From an uncultured Lachnospiraceae bacterium (GTDB lineage: Bacteria; Bacillota; Clostridia; Lachnospirales; Lachnospiraceae), in NCBI GenBank assembly GCA_947589315.1, contig CANPZE010000022.1, forward strand, positions 1-42,605: a stretch of DNA of 42,605 bases, written 5' to 3'. Position 1 is the first letter of the stretch. Each line of letters starts with the position of its first letter. A program made the translations under genes and the position numbers. Shown here in pieces: positions 26,104-37,181 of the stretch. Below the pieces are notes generated by a model, which was given only the letters and a program-made list of their open reading frames with translations, did not search any database and was not told the DNA's origin.

Positions 26104-26466
26104 TTGGATAAGGATAAGCGGAAAGTGATACGGAGCTTTGTTATGATATCCCAGATCGGCATTGTTATGATGGTTCCTGTCTTTCTGTGTGCCGGTTTAG
26201 GCTGGTGGCTGGACAGACGGTTCCACAGGGAATGTTGGTTTCTCCTTCTGCTTCTGGTAGGGATCGGGGCGGCATTCCGTAATTTTTATATCATAACAAA
26301 GTCTTTTTATGCGGCAGATATGAAAAAGGAGCATGAGCAGTTAGAATATATTCAGAGCCTGAAGAACTACAGGCAGGAGCATCCCGGGGAGGAGCCTCCG
26401 GATCTGCCGGAGGAACGGTATAAACGCTATCCGGATCCGGGACGGGATCGAAAGAAGGGCTCGTGA
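26104..26466 (+). CDS. atpZ: AtpZ/AtpI-family protein at the head of the atp operon
   Basis: This 120-residue protein has two membrane helices ('SFVMISQIGIVMMVPVFLCAGLGWWLD' region and 'WFLLLLLVGIGAAF') and the AtpZ hallmark of a helical hairpin with basic N-terminus and charged tail. AtpZ with AtpI is thought to help c-ring assembly or form a divalent cation channel. I place the start at a TTG (26104), because AGGAGG lies nine bases before it. A further upstream TTG at 26080 precedes this ribosome site and is unlikely. The stop is one base from the next gene. Confidence 0.8.
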   Translation: MDKDKRKVIRSFVMISQIGIVMMVPVFLCAGLGWWLDRRFHRECWFLLLLLVGIGAAFRNFYIITKSFYAADMKKEHEQLEYIQSLKNYRQEHPGEEPPDLPEERYKRYPDPGRDRKKGS

Positions 26467-26467
26467 C

Positions 26468-26872
26468 ATGAGACAGGCAAAGCAGGTAATGAAAGAAATC
26501 CTTATAGGATTGTGTATCTGGCTGATACTGGCGCTGGTTATTTTGCTGGTCATTGCAGATAATAAGCTGGCAGCCGCAGCCGGGGTGGCTGTGGGAGGAG
26601 GAGCTGCAGCAGGGCTGCTGTTCCATATGTACCGAAATCTGGATATTGCCCTGGACCTGGATGAACGCCACGCCCAGAGCCACGCCAGAGCAGCTACGCT
26701 GCAGCGGTATATTATCATGGCGGCCGTATTGACGCTGTCTATGCTGGCCTATGAATATATCCATCCGGTAGGGACGGTCCTGGGGCTGTTTGGAATGAAA
26801 ATAGGAGCTTTCGGGCAGCCATTGGTGCATAAATGTTGGGAGAGAAGCAGACAGCAGGGGAAGAAGACTTAA
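26468..26872 (+). CDS. atpI: ATP synthase subunit I (AtpI-like)
   Basis: This 134-residue protein has four hydrophobic stretches ('ILIGLCIWLILALVILLVIAD', 'AAAAGVAVGGGAAAGLLFHMY', 'IIMAAVLTLSMLAYEY', 'GTVLGLFGMKIGAFGQPL'), the pattern of subunit I, which acts in c-ring assembly with AtpZ. It starts one base after atpZ and is followed by atpB after 60 bases. Sequence conservation in this family is low, so the call rests mainly on topology and operon position. Confidence 0.8.
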   Translation: MRQAKQVMKEILIGLCIWLILALVILLVIADNKLAAAAGVAVGGGAAAGLLFHMYRNLDIALDLDERHAQSHARAATLQRYIIMAAVLTLSMLAYEYIHPVGTVLGLFGMKIGAFGQPLVHKCWERSRQQGKKT

Positions 26873-26932
26873 CGAGGAATGTTCTGGTGTGGAGCCATTA
26901 CAGATAAATAAATAGAAAAGGAGGATGACAGT

Positions 26933-27706
26933 GTGGGAAATGGGATCTTAGGCATTTCACAGGCGATGGGCAGTATGGGAAGGATACATGCCGCTGAGGA
27001 TTCCCAGGTGGATTTCTTTATCCATGGATATACGAAATTCAAATTTCTGGGCGAGACAGTGTATCTGACCACAACGCATATTTCTATGATCATTGTGATC
27101 GCAGTATTGCTCATTTTTGCCATCTGTGCCAATCGCGCCGTCAAAAAGGCAGATCCAAACAAGGTTCCGGGCCCCTTCCTGAATGTGGTAGAACTAATTG
27201 TAGAATCACTGGATGGAATGGTGGCAAGCTCTATGGGAGCCAAAAATGCAGTAAGATTCAGAAATTATGTCAGCGCATTGTTCCTGTTCATTCTGGCATG
27301 TAATCTGTCCGGCCTATTGGGACTGAGGCCGCCGACTGCAGATTTTGGCGTAACATTTCCATTGGCGATCATCACCTGGGTACTGATCCAGTTCAATGGC
27401 TTTAAGTATCAGAAGTTTGGGAAAATCAAAGCATTGTTTGAGCCAATCTTTTTATTTTTCCCGATGAATCTGATCAGTGAGTTCTCAACGCCGGTATCCA
27501 TGTCGCTCCGTTTGTTCGGTAATATTTTATCGGGAACGGTTATGATGGGGCTGATCTATGGATTGCTGCCGAGGGTGCTTACTTTGATCTGGCCGGCGGC
27601 GCTTCATGCATATCTGGATGTATTCTCTGGGTGTATCCAGACCTATGTATTCTGCATGCTGACGATGTGTTTTGTCTCTGATGCGATTGGTGAAGAGGGT
27701 GCATAA
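26933..27706 (+). CDS. atpB: F0F1 ATP synthase subunit a
   Basis: This 257-residue membrane subunit forms the ion half-channels beside the c-ring. It has about six helices and the essential arginine in 'PVSMSLRLFGNILSGTVMMG' (helix 4). It begins with GTG at 26933 behind AAAAGGAGGATGACA. A 71-base gap with an AGGAGG ribosome site separates it from the c subunit gene. The order a-c-b-delta-alpha-gamma-beta-epsilon is standard. Confidence 0.95.
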   Translation: MGNGILGISQAMGSMGRIHAAEDSQVDFFIHGYTKFKFLGETVYLTTTHISMIIVIAVLLIFAICANRAVKKADPNKVPGPFLNVVELIVESLDGMVASSMGAKNAVRFRNYVSALFLFILACNLSGLLGLRPPTADFGVTFPLAIITWVLIQFNGFKYQKFGKIKALFEPIFLFFPMNLISEFSTPVSMSLRLFGNILSGTVMMGLIYGLLPRVLTLIWPAALHAYLDVFSGCIQTYVFCMLTMCFVSDAIGEEGA

Positions 27707-27722
27707 ATATAGCGATGCATAG

Positions 27723-28040
<318 letters not shown>

Positions 28041-28120
28041 TTCAGATCCGGCCCGGGACCGCTGTCCTGTATGCAGGTCAGTGATGTGGCTTAAGTCTGA
28101 AATAGAAAGGAGGCTAAAAC

Positions 28121-28678
28121 GTGAGTGGTGTTATGAAGGTAGCTTTGGCGCAGAGCGGATTGGGAGATTATATTTTTGGTCTGGATCCCCAGCTTATAGT
28201 AGACGCTCTGATCACTCTGGTAGCGATGATCGCGCTTTTTCTGCTGTTGTCTTATCTGCTCTTTGATCCGGTGCGGAATATGCTGGAGAAGAGGAAGACA
28301 ACGATTCAGGAGCAGATGGAGACCGCTGCCCGGGAGAAGGAAGCCGGCATGGCATTTAAAGAGGAATATGATGCAAAGCTGAAGGCGGTAGACAAGGAAG
28401 CGGAGGAAATCCTCAGTGAGACCAGACGGAAAGCGCTGAAGAAAGAAGCGGATATTATAAACGAGGCAAAGGAAGAGGCTGCCAGGATCCGGGAGAGAGC
28501 CAGCAGGGAGGTTGAGCTGGAGAAGAACCGGGTGAAGGATGAGGTAAAGCAGGAGATTATTTCTGTGGCATCTGCAATGGCAGGAAAGATTGTTGCATCT
28601 TCTTTGGATGAGAACAAACAGTCGCAGTTGATTGCAGACACTTTAGAAGAGATGGGTGATGAGACATGGCTAAGTTAG
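28121..28678 (+). CDS. atpF: F0F1 ATP synthase subunit b
   Basis: This 185-residue peripheral-stalk subunit has one N-terminal membrane helix ('LIVDALITLVAMIALFLLLSY', part) followed by a long charged, alanine- and glutamate-rich coiled coil (about 50-170) that reaches up to the F1 head. It starts with GTG after AAAGGAGGCTAAAAC. The 3' end overlaps atpH by 13 bases, indicating coupled translation. A second, duplicated b' gene is not present, so the stalk should be a b2 homodimer. Confidence 0.94.
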   Translation: MSGVMKVALAQSGLGDYIFGLDPQLIVDALITLVAMIALFLLLSYLLFDPVRNMLEKRKTTIQEQMETAAREKEAGMAFKEEYDAKLKAVDKEAEEILSETRRKALKKEADIINEAKEEAARIRERASREVELEKNRVKDEVKQEIISVASAMAGKIVASSLDENKQSQLIADTLEEMGDETWLS

Positions 28679-29220
28679 TATCGAAAACCTACGGTGAGGC
28701 CTTGTTTGAGCTGGCCGAGGAGAAGAACGCACTGGATTCCCTGCTCGAAGAAGTGGAAGCAGTTCTGCAGGTGCTTGACGCCAATGAGGGATTTATCAAG
28801 CTGATGAGCCATCCCAAGATCCGTGTGGAAGAAAAATCCGCCATGCTGGAGGAAGCATTTCGGGGAAAGATATCAGATGATCTGACCGGGTTTCTTCTGG
28901 CAGTGGAGAGTAAAGGTCGGTTTGGCGCGATCCAGGATATCCTGTCTTATTTTGTGGGCAGGGTCCGGGAATATAAAAAGATTGGCGTGGCACAGGTGAC
29001 GTCTGCAGTCCCTCTGACGGATCAGCAAAAGCAGGCGGTGGAGGACAGACTTTTGGAAACGACCTCCTATGTGTCCTTTTGCATGGAATATAAGACAGAT
29101 TCGGCGCTGATCGGCGGCATTGTGATCAAGATCGGCGACAGAGTGGTAGACAGCAGTATAAAAACAAAGCTGGCAGGCATGGCAAAGGAACTGTCAGGAA
29201 TCCAGCTTTCTAACGAATAA
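28666..29220 (+). CDS. atpH: F0F1 ATP synthase subunit delta
   Basis: This 184-residue F1 subunit of the OSCP/delta family links the b stalk to the top of the alpha3beta3 head. The N-terminal helical bundle starts with the typical 'KLVSKTYGEALFELAEE'. The C-terminal part ends in 'DSALIGGIVIKIGDRVVDSSI', the most conserved signature of the family. It overlaps the end of atpF by 13 bases. Confidence 0.95.
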   Translation: MAKLVSKTYGEALFELAEEKNALDSLLEEVEAVLQVLDANEGFIKLMSHPKIRVEEKSAMLEEAFRGKISDDLTGFLLAVESKGRFGAIQDILSYFVGRVREYKKIGVAQVTSAVPLTDQQKQAVEDRLLETTSYVSFCMEYKTDSALIGGIVIKIGDRVVDSSIKTKLAGMAKELSGIQLSNE

Positions 29221-29249
29221 AATGAATAGAAAGAAGGTGCAAGCGTATC

Positions 29250-30767
29250 ATGAATTTGAAACCGGAAGAAATCAGTTCCGTTATAAAAGAACAGATTAAA
29301 AGATATAGTACCAAATTTGAAGTGGCTGATACCGGTACTGTGATCCAGGTAGCGGATGGCATTGCCCGGATCCATGGGCTGGAGAAGGCGATGCAGGGTG
29401 AACTTCTGGAATTTCCCAATGAGGTTTACGGAATGGTACTGAACCTGGAGGAGGATAATGTAGGCGCCGTTCTCCTGGGGGATAACGGCAATATTAATGA
29501 AGGCGATATTGTAAAGACTACCGGACGGGTGGTAGAGGTGCCGGTAGGAGATGCTATGCTGGGGCGCGTAGTTAATGCGTTGGGGCAGCCCATCGATGGC
29601 AAGGGCCCCATTGACACAGATAAGCATCGCCAGATTGAACGTGTGGCATCTGGTGTTATTTCCAGAAAATCTGTGGACACTCCGCTGCAGACAGGAATCA
29701 AGGCAATTGATTCTATGATCCCCATCGGAAGAGGACAGCGTGAGCTGATCATTGGCGACCGTCAGACCGGCAAGACAGCTATTGCCATTGACACGATCAT
29801 CAATCAGAAGGGGCAGGGGGTCTATTGTATTTATGTGGCGATTGGTCAGAAGGCGTCTACGGTGGCTTCTATCGTAAAGAAGCTGGAAGAATATGGCGCT
29901 ATGGATTATACCACGGTGGTAGCTTCTACTGCCAGCGAATTGGCGCCTTTACAATATATTGCGCCGTATTCCGGCTGCGCTATCGGTGAGGAATGGATGG
30001 AAGCGGGAAAGGATGTGCTGGTAATATATGATGATCTGACCAAGCATGCCGCCGCATACCGTACCCTGGCATTGCTGCTGAGGCGGCCGCCAGGACGCGA
30101 GGCCTATCCCGGTGATGTATTTTATCTCCATTCCAGGCTTCTGGAAAGAGCGGCCCGCCTGTCAGATAAGCTGGGCGGCGGTTCCCTGACGGCATTGCCG
30201 ATCATTGAGACACAGGCGGGCGATGTATCTGCCTATATTCCTACTAACGTAATTTCCATTACGGACGGCCAGATCTATCTGGAGACAGAAATGTTTAATT
30301 CCGGATTCCGTCCCGCCGTGAATGCAGGCCTGTCTGTATCCCGTGTAGGTGGGGCTGCCCAGATTAAGGCGATGAAGAAAATTTCCGGGCCAATCCGTAT
30401 CGAGCTGGCACAGTACCGCGAGCTGGCGGCGTTCTCCCAGTTCAGTTCGGACCTGGATCCGGAGACCAAGGCGCAGCTGGCGCAGGGAGAGCGTATCCGT
30501 GAAGTTCTCAAGCAGGATCAATACAAGCCTATGCCGGTGGAGAATGAGGTAATCATTATTTATGCGGCAACCAAGAAATATTTGATTGATATTGAAGTAG
30601 AAGATATTCTGGATTTTGAGAAAGGACTCTTTGAATTTTTGGATACCCGCTATCCGGAGGTACCGGAAGCAATCCGGACAGAGGGTGTTATCAGTGATGC
30701 GACAGAGGAGAAGCTGATCCAGGCTATCCAGGAATATAAGACAGAGTTTATGAAAGAGCGGGGATAA
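29250..30767 (+). CDS. atpA: F0F1 ATP synthase subunit alpha
   Basis: This 505-residue non-catalytic nucleotide-binding subunit has an N-terminal beta-barrel, a P-loop GDRQTGKT (169-176), and the conserved '[17 protein letters not shown]' segment with the arginine finger region. The C-terminal helical domain is complete. AGAAAGGTG-like ribosome site and the ATG lie 30 bases after atpH; atpG follows after three bases. Confidence 0.98.
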   Translation: MNLKPEEISSVIKEQIKRYSTKFEVADTGTVIQVADGIARIHGLEKAMQGELLEFPNEVYGMVLNLEEDNVGAVLLGDNGNINEGDIVKTTGRVVEVPVGDAMLGRVVNALGQPIDGKGPIDTDKHRQIERVASGVISRKSVDTPLQTGIKAIDSMIPIGRGQRELIIGDRQTGKTAIAIDTIINQKGQGVYCIYVAIGQKASTVASIVKKLEEYGAMDYTTVVASTASELAPLQYIAPYSGCAIGEEWMEAGKDVLVIYDDLTKHAAAYRTLALLLRRPPGREAYPGDVFYLHSRLLERAARLSDKLGGGSLTALPIIETQAGDVSAYIPTNVISITDGQIYLETEMFNSGFRPAVNAGLSVSRVGGAAQIKAMKKISGPIRIELAQYRELAAFSQFSSDLDPETKAQLAQGERIREVLKQDQYKPMPVENEVIIIYAATKKYLIDIEVEDILDFEKGLFEFLDTRYPEVPEAIRTEGVISDATEEKLIQAIQEYKTEFMKERG

Positions 30768-30770
30768 GAT

Positions 30771-33094
<2,324 letters not shown>

Positions 33095-33142
33095 TAGAGA
33101 GAGCGGCAATGTAGCCTGCGGATGACCGGAAAGGAGGATCAG

Positions 33143-33550
33143 ATGGCAGATAAGACATTTAACCTGCGGATCATCTCTCCCACCAGAATCTTTTTTGAGG
33201 GCGATGTAGATATGATAGAAATGAGGACAACAGAGGGGGAGATCGGCGTATTGGCCGGGCATATTCCTCTGACTGCCATCCTGGAGCCGGGCCTTATGCG
33301 TATCAAACAGGCAGCCGGCGACAGGGAGGCGGCTCTTCATGACGGTTTTGTGCAGATCCAGAAGGACAGCGTAACCATTCTCGCTGAATCTTGTGAATGG
33401 CCGGAAGAGATTGATATCAATCGGGCCAGAGAAGCAAAGGAACGTGCAGAACGCCGTTTAAAGAGCGGAGCCAAGGAAATAGATTCATTTCGGGCAGAGC
33501 TTGCGCTGAAAAAGGCGTTGATTCGGCTTGATGTGGCAGGAAGGCATTAA
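33143..33550 (+). CDS. atpC: F0F1 ATP synthase subunit epsilon
   Basis: This 135-residue subunit joins gamma to the c-ring and can inhibit ATP hydrolysis. It has the N-terminal beta-sandwich ('TFNLRIISPTRIFFEGDVDM', 'TTEGEIGVLAGHIPL') and a two-helix C-terminal tail (about 90-135). AAAGGAGG lies six bases before the ATG at 33143; the in-frame ATG at 33122 has no such site. It ends the operon; a terminator follows. Confidence 0.95.
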   Translation: MADKTFNLRIISPTRIFFEGDVDMIEMRTTEGEIGVLAGHIPLTAILEPGLMRIKQAAGDREAALHDGFVQIQKDSVTILAESCEWPEEIDINRAREAKERAERRLKSGAKEIDSFRAELALKKALIRLDVAGRH

Positions 33551-33592
33551 ACCTATGGATGAATGGGAGTACAAAGACACAAAAGAGAAAAG

Positions 33593-33624
33593 AACCAGAG
33601 ACAGAAGATGTTTCTGGTTTTTTC
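33593..33624 (+). terminator. Terminator of the ATP synthase operon
   Basis: AACCAGAGACA and TGTTTCTGGTT form an 11-bp stem with one G-U pair around GAAGA, followed by TTTTCATT. It lies 43 bases after the atpC stop. Confidence 0.85.
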
Positions 33625-33701
33625 ATTAGGATAAATTTCGCAGTGGGGATCCGGAAGGGAAGGATCCATTATGGATGGAGAAAATACCAGGAGAAGATAC
33701 C

Positions 33702-34988
33702 ATGTATGATAATAAGCTGGAATTAAATTTTAAACATATTGGCCTGGAGGAAAAAGTCTGGGGAAAGTTTATGAAAAAGCTGCATCGGGAATACCGTAAG
33801 GTGGATTCACCGGAGCCGGGGATCGTAGAATTCTATTATAAGAATGAAAAAATGGATGCGTTCCAGATCCGGGTATTTGTGTCCAATGTTCTATCCGATT
33901 TTTTGGACAAGAATAAGACCCAATATTTTAAGCCTGCGGCCGTTTCCGCAGAATATGGACATAAGATCCTGCCGATTGATACAGACCCGGAATCTGCCAC
34001 CTACCTTTTTTACAGTACTAAGCTATGCATCATACAGACTCAGGGACGGCTGAAAGAGTGGCTGTTAGGAAACTTCATCAATATTTTGTTATTTTATAAT
34101 CCTGGCAATAGCAATAACTTTTTCCTGGATGAGCGGATGGAGTACATTTTTCTTTTTGACAGAAAAAGCATGGAGGATATGAGGGCTGTGGAGGATATTA
34201 TCCAATACACCCGCCGGCAGTTGGAACAGAATCTTTATGTAAATATTCATCTGGATGAATTCTATCTGTGTGCAAAGGATAATTATGATACAAGGCATTA
34301 TGTACATGAGAATCTAATATATGGCTATGATGACCGGGAGGCTGTGTTTTATGCATATGGTTTTGGGCATCAGCAGCGGATGGAGACTTATACGATCTCT
34401 TATGAAGAGTATGTGATGGCTTATGAGAAGGGAAGGCTTTTCTACTTTTGCGGCGCGCCTTATCTGGACGGCGACTATCCTTATCCGGTGGAGATGCGTT
34501 CCCTGAAACCTGATGTGAGCCGTGAATTTACCCGGGAATTATTTCTGAAGCGCCTGCGGGAATATACGGATCCCAAGGAAGATGAAACTGTCGAGGGTGA
34601 TCTGCATATATATGGAATGAACGTATATCGTTACATTATTCGCTGTTTGAAGGAGGGAGGAGACCATCCGGTTGATTTCCGTACCTTTCAACTGCTGCAG
34701 GAACATAAGCGGTGTATCCTGCGCCGGGTCAGATATCTGGCGGATAAGTATGGGCTTCAGGAAGAGCTGCAGTCCTTTTGTAAAGAATATTCCGGGATTG
34801 CAGCGGCCTATCAGGGGTTTAAGCTGATTTATCTGAAACAGCTGCTGGCAGAGGGAGTGACTGGCCAGCTGGGGCAGAGGGTGCATGACAGAGAGCTGGA
34901 GGAAAAGCTGGCAGAACGAATGGAGGCGCTGGTAGAGCAGGAAAGTAAATTACTGCGCACATTGGAAGGGATTTTGTGCAAATTTTGA
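33702..34988 (+). CDS. Conserved hypothetical protein, 428 residues
   Basis: I do not recognise this protein with certainty. It has no signal peptide and no membrane helix. The N-terminal ~100 residues ('HIGLEEKVWGKFMKKLHREYRKV') are charged and helical. The middle has many aromatic residues, including 'VHENLIYGYDDREAVFYAYGF' (in part) and 'FYFCGAPYLDGDYPYPVEM', reminiscent of cysteine-protease-like or BtrH-N-type peptide-ligase-associated proteins from Gram-positives. The C-terminus (about 355-428) is a charged alpha-helical or coiled-coil region. An in-frame ATG at 33675 exists, but AGGAGA eight bases before 33702 is the better ribosome site. Its stop codon lies within the first LytTR-type repeat of the next promoter. 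The function is unknown. Confidence 0.7.
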   Translation: MYDNKLELNFKHIGLEEKVWGKFMKKLHREYRKVDSPEPGIVEFYYKNEKMDAFQIRVFVSNVLSDFLDKNKTQYFKPAAVSAEYGHKILPIDTDPESATYLFYSTKLCIIQTQGRLKEWLLGNFINILLFYNPGNSNNFFLDERMEYIFLFDRKSMEDMRAVEDIIQYTRRQLEQNLYVNIHLDEFYLCAKDNYDTRHYVHENLIYGYDDREAVFYAYGFGHQQRMETYTISYEEYVMAYEKGRLFYFCGAPYLDGDYPYPVEMRSLKPDVSREFTRELFLKRLREYTDPKEDETVEGDLHIYGMNVYRYIIRCLKEGGDHPVDFRTFQLLQEHKRCILRRVRYLADKYGLQEELQSFCKEYSGIAAAYQGFKLIYLKQLLAEGVTGQLGQRVHDRELEEKLAERMEALVEQESKLLRTLEGILCKF

Positions 34989-35046
34989 CTAAAATAGAAC
35001 CAATTTTGACCAAACTATAGAAGTAGAAAGTAAAAGTGTATATAAT
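34981..35046 (+). promoter_or_regulatory. LytTR-type operator and promoter of the Big-2-like protein gene
   Basis: AATTTTGACTAAA (34981-34993) and AATTTTGACCAAA (35002-35014) are direct repeats with a 21-bp step, two helical turns. A perfect TATAAT (35041-35046) starts 27 bases after the last base of repeat 2. The hexamer at the -35 position is TAGAAG, a poor match, so an activator bound to the repeats would be needed. The first repeat overlaps the end of the upstream coding region. The same layout recurs at 38593-38658, and a LytTR regulator is encoded between the two. Confidence 0.6.
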
Positions 35047-35118
35047 AGTTGTTTGGAAAGAATCTCTTCCCAGTACATGAGCACTTACGCAAATGATTAA
35101 AAAGAAAGGAGACCAGCT

Positions 35119-36171
35119 ATGAAAAACATTAATAAAAAAGGTTGCGCAGTCATTACTACTATTGCAATCCTGTGTGCCGGGATCAGCGGAGGAGCGGGCG
35201 TATCTGCAGCTAAGGCCTCTCCCATACTCAATAAGAAAAGTATTACAATTTCTGTAAAGAAAAACTATCAGCTAAAGGTAAAAAAAGCCAGCCTAAAGAA
35301 GATGAAAAAAAAGCTTGTGTGGAAGAGCAGCAATAAAAAGGTAGCAGTGGTGAATAAAAAGGGGAAAGTGACTGGGAAGAAAGCAGGGACTGCTAAAATA
35401 ACAGTTAAGGGAACCTTAAAATCGGGAAAAAAGATTTCTGCGATCTGCAATGTGACTGTAAAAGATGAAAACGTAACGGCAACGAAAACACCGGAAATAA
35501 CAGGGTCACCGGCAGCAACGGCAACCATTATTCCTACGGCAGCGCCAAGCATAGTGCCGTCTTCATCCTTGCCGCCGCAATCATCGGCCGCTCCTTCTAT
35601 TCAACCGACACCGGCAGCCTCTTCTTCTGTGATACAGAGCAAGGCGATCAAAGGGAAGCTTGTTAAATATCAGATGCCCCAACAAGATGCCCAGGGGAAT
35701 GATCTGATGAAAAAGTTTGAACTACGACAGGCAATCCAAGAAGCGCCGGTTATTACAACATATAGCCAGTTATTGGATGTTGTTGACCGTCTTAAGGCAA
35801 AAGAAGATTCAGATGATAATCTGACCGGTTTTATTCAGACACTGGAGAGTTATGGAGAGGATTTTTTTGTGGATAATAACCTTTGCTTTGGCTGTGTAGA
35901 GACGCCATATGAGTATGAAATTGCTGTAAAGGATATCCAGATGGAGAAGCTTTCTGACGGAGCTTCTAATATAAAGATCGAATTAGAGGCAAACAAGGAT
36001 GATACGCCGGATATAGCGGATCTCTGTGTTATGAAATATCATATCTGTCTGGTGGAGGTAACAAAGGAGGATGCAAACGAAGCTGTATCCAGCGAGTTTT
36101 TGCTTCAGAGAAAGGATAGTGCAGCAGAAGGGGACTGGGTGGATTATCCGGAAGATGAAAACCAGATATAA
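35119..36171 (+). CDS. Secreted Big-2-like surface protein
   Basis: This 350-residue protein has a Sec signal peptide (about 1-31, cut near 'GVSAAKA'). A bacterial Ig-like (Big-2) domain (about 35-118) follows, with the typical 'KKLVWKSSNKKVAVVNKKGK' and 'VTGKKAGTAKITV'. Next come a Pro/Ser/Thr/Ala-rich linker (about 122-175) and a C-terminal domain of ~170 residues that I do not recognise; it contains a pair of cysteines in 'NNLCFGCVE'. No anchor motif is visible. AAAGGAGACCAGCT precedes the ATG. It is transcribed from the LytTR-type promoter upstream and ended by the hairpin at 36235, so it is a likely target of the regulator that follows. The role may be surface adhesion or ligand binding. 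Confidence 0.82.
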   Translation: MKNINKKGCAVITTIAILCAGISGGAGVSAAKASPILNKKSITISVKKNYQLKVKKASLKKMKKKLVWKSSNKKVAVVNKKGKVTGKKAGTAKITVKGTLKSGKKISAICNVTVKDENVTATKTPEITGSPAATATIIPTAAPSIVPSSSLPPQSSAAPSIQPTPAASSSVIQSKAIKGKLVKYQMPQQDAQGNDLMKKFELRQAIQEAPVITTYSQLLDVVDRLKAKEDSDDNLTGFIQTLESYGEDFFVDNNLCFGCVETPYEYEIAVKDIQMEKLSDGASNIKIELEANKDDTPDIADLCVMKYHICLVEVTKEDANEAVSSEFLLQRKDSAAEGDWVDYPEDENQI

Positions 36172-36234
36172 ATGTAATTGATGAATGCGAATTGGATTCG
36201 TTAATGCTGTTTAAATTTGCGTTGTATTAATTTG

Positions 36235-36278
36235 AAATATAAAAACCAGGAATCATTTGGTTTCTGGTTTTTATATTT
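36235..36278. terminator. Strong, probably bidirectional terminator
   Basis: AAATATAAAAACCAG pairs perfectly with CTGGTTTTTATATTT and the stem continues through GGAATC/GGTTTC with G-U pairs around an ATTT loop. The A-rich 5' arm and T-rich 3' arm allow termination from either side. It separates the Big-2-like gene from the regulator gene. Confidence 0.85.
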
Positions 36279-36292
36279 GGGGGAAAAGGCGA

Positions 36293-36335
36293 AAAATGTA
36301 ATATTTTGTCACATTTTATTGGTAAATAAGATTAT
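36293..36335 (+). promoter_or_regulatory. Candidate promoter with inverted repeat for the regulator genes
   Basis: TTGTCA (36306-36311) and GATTAT (36330-36335) are spaced by 18 bases. An inverted repeat AAAATGT-N11-ACATTTT (36293-36299 and 36311-36317) straddles the -35 box and could be an operator. It does not match the two LytTR-type operators, so the regulator pair is probably under different control. Confidence 0.4.
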
Positions 36336-36371
36336 CATATATGGGAAACTGTTGCAGAAGGGGAGAACGGA

Positions 36372-37109
36372 ATGTACCATATAGTAATTTGTGATGATAA
36401 TAAACTGGATCAGCAGATCATATGGAAGCTTCTATTGAAGAATGGGTTGGATGCAGATAATACGACATGTAGCTTTTTTTCTTCAGGAGAAGCTTTTTTA
36501 AGGAATATGCCTAAGGAAATTGATGCTGTATTTATGGACATCCAAATGAAAGGGCGGGATGGGTATGAGACGGTATTGGAATTCAGAAAGCGAAACCTGT
36601 CTGCCGTATTGGTATTTTGTTCTGGAGCAGTAGAATTACAGAATCACTTTTTAAAAGTAAATCCTTTTCGATTCCTGCAGAAGGGCATGGAATTACATCA
36701 GCTTGATACGGAAATGCAGGAGATCATAGAGAAGATTAAAAGCAATAAGAAAGTGTTAAAGATTCCGGTATTTTCAGACAAAGAGTGTATTTATCTCCGA
36801 CCGGAAGAAGTCCGCTATGCCATGAAAAGACGATACGGGAGCAGCTTGATATTACAGCCGGACAGCGCTTACTATAACCCTGACAAAACATATAGAATGA
36901 AAGAGAAACTGGCAGAATTACAGGTTATTCTGAAAAGCAGCCATTTTGTCCAGACTCACAGTAGTTTTCTGGTCAATCTTCAGGCCATTATCCGGGTAGA
37001 GGAAAATTTAGTATGGTTTGATGAAAAGATGAATGTACCGATCTCCAGGAGCTATAAGAAAGCTTTTGAAAAAGAAATGATGGAATATTGTAAATGGAAT
37101 GCAGAGTGA
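36372..37109 (+). CDS. LytTR family response regulator (AgrA-like)
   Basis: This 245-residue protein has an N-terminal receiver domain with acidic pocket D8/D9 ('VICDDN'), phosphoacceptor D56 ('VFMDIQMKG') and lysine K104 ('FLQKG'). A C-terminal LytTR DNA-binding domain (about 136-240) contains 'FVQTHSSFLVNLQAIIRV' and 'VPISRSYKKAF'. LytTR proteins bind pairs of direct repeats with a period of about 21 bp, exactly the layout found upstream of the genes at 35119 and 38709. The following gene encodes its probable kinase. GGGGAGAACGG precedes the ATG. No AgrB or AgrD gene for a peptide signal is seen. Confidence 0.92.
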   Translation: MYHIVICDDNKLDQQIIWKLLLKNGLDADNTTCSFFSSGEAFLRNMPKEIDAVFMDIQMKGRDGYETVLEFRKRNLSAVLVFCSGAVELQNHFLKVNPFRFLQKGMELHQLDTEMQEIIEKIKSNKKVLKIPVFSDKECIYLRPEEVRYAMKRRYGSSLILQPDSAYYNPDKTYRMKEKLAELQVILKSSHFVQTHSSFLVNLQAIIRVEENLVWFDEKMNVPISRSYKKAFEKEMMEYCKWNAE

Positions 37110-37181
37110 GATACTGGATGTAAAATATAAGAGGAGAAAATATAAAAATAAAAGATCGGAATCGGAAGGGAGGATGATTTT

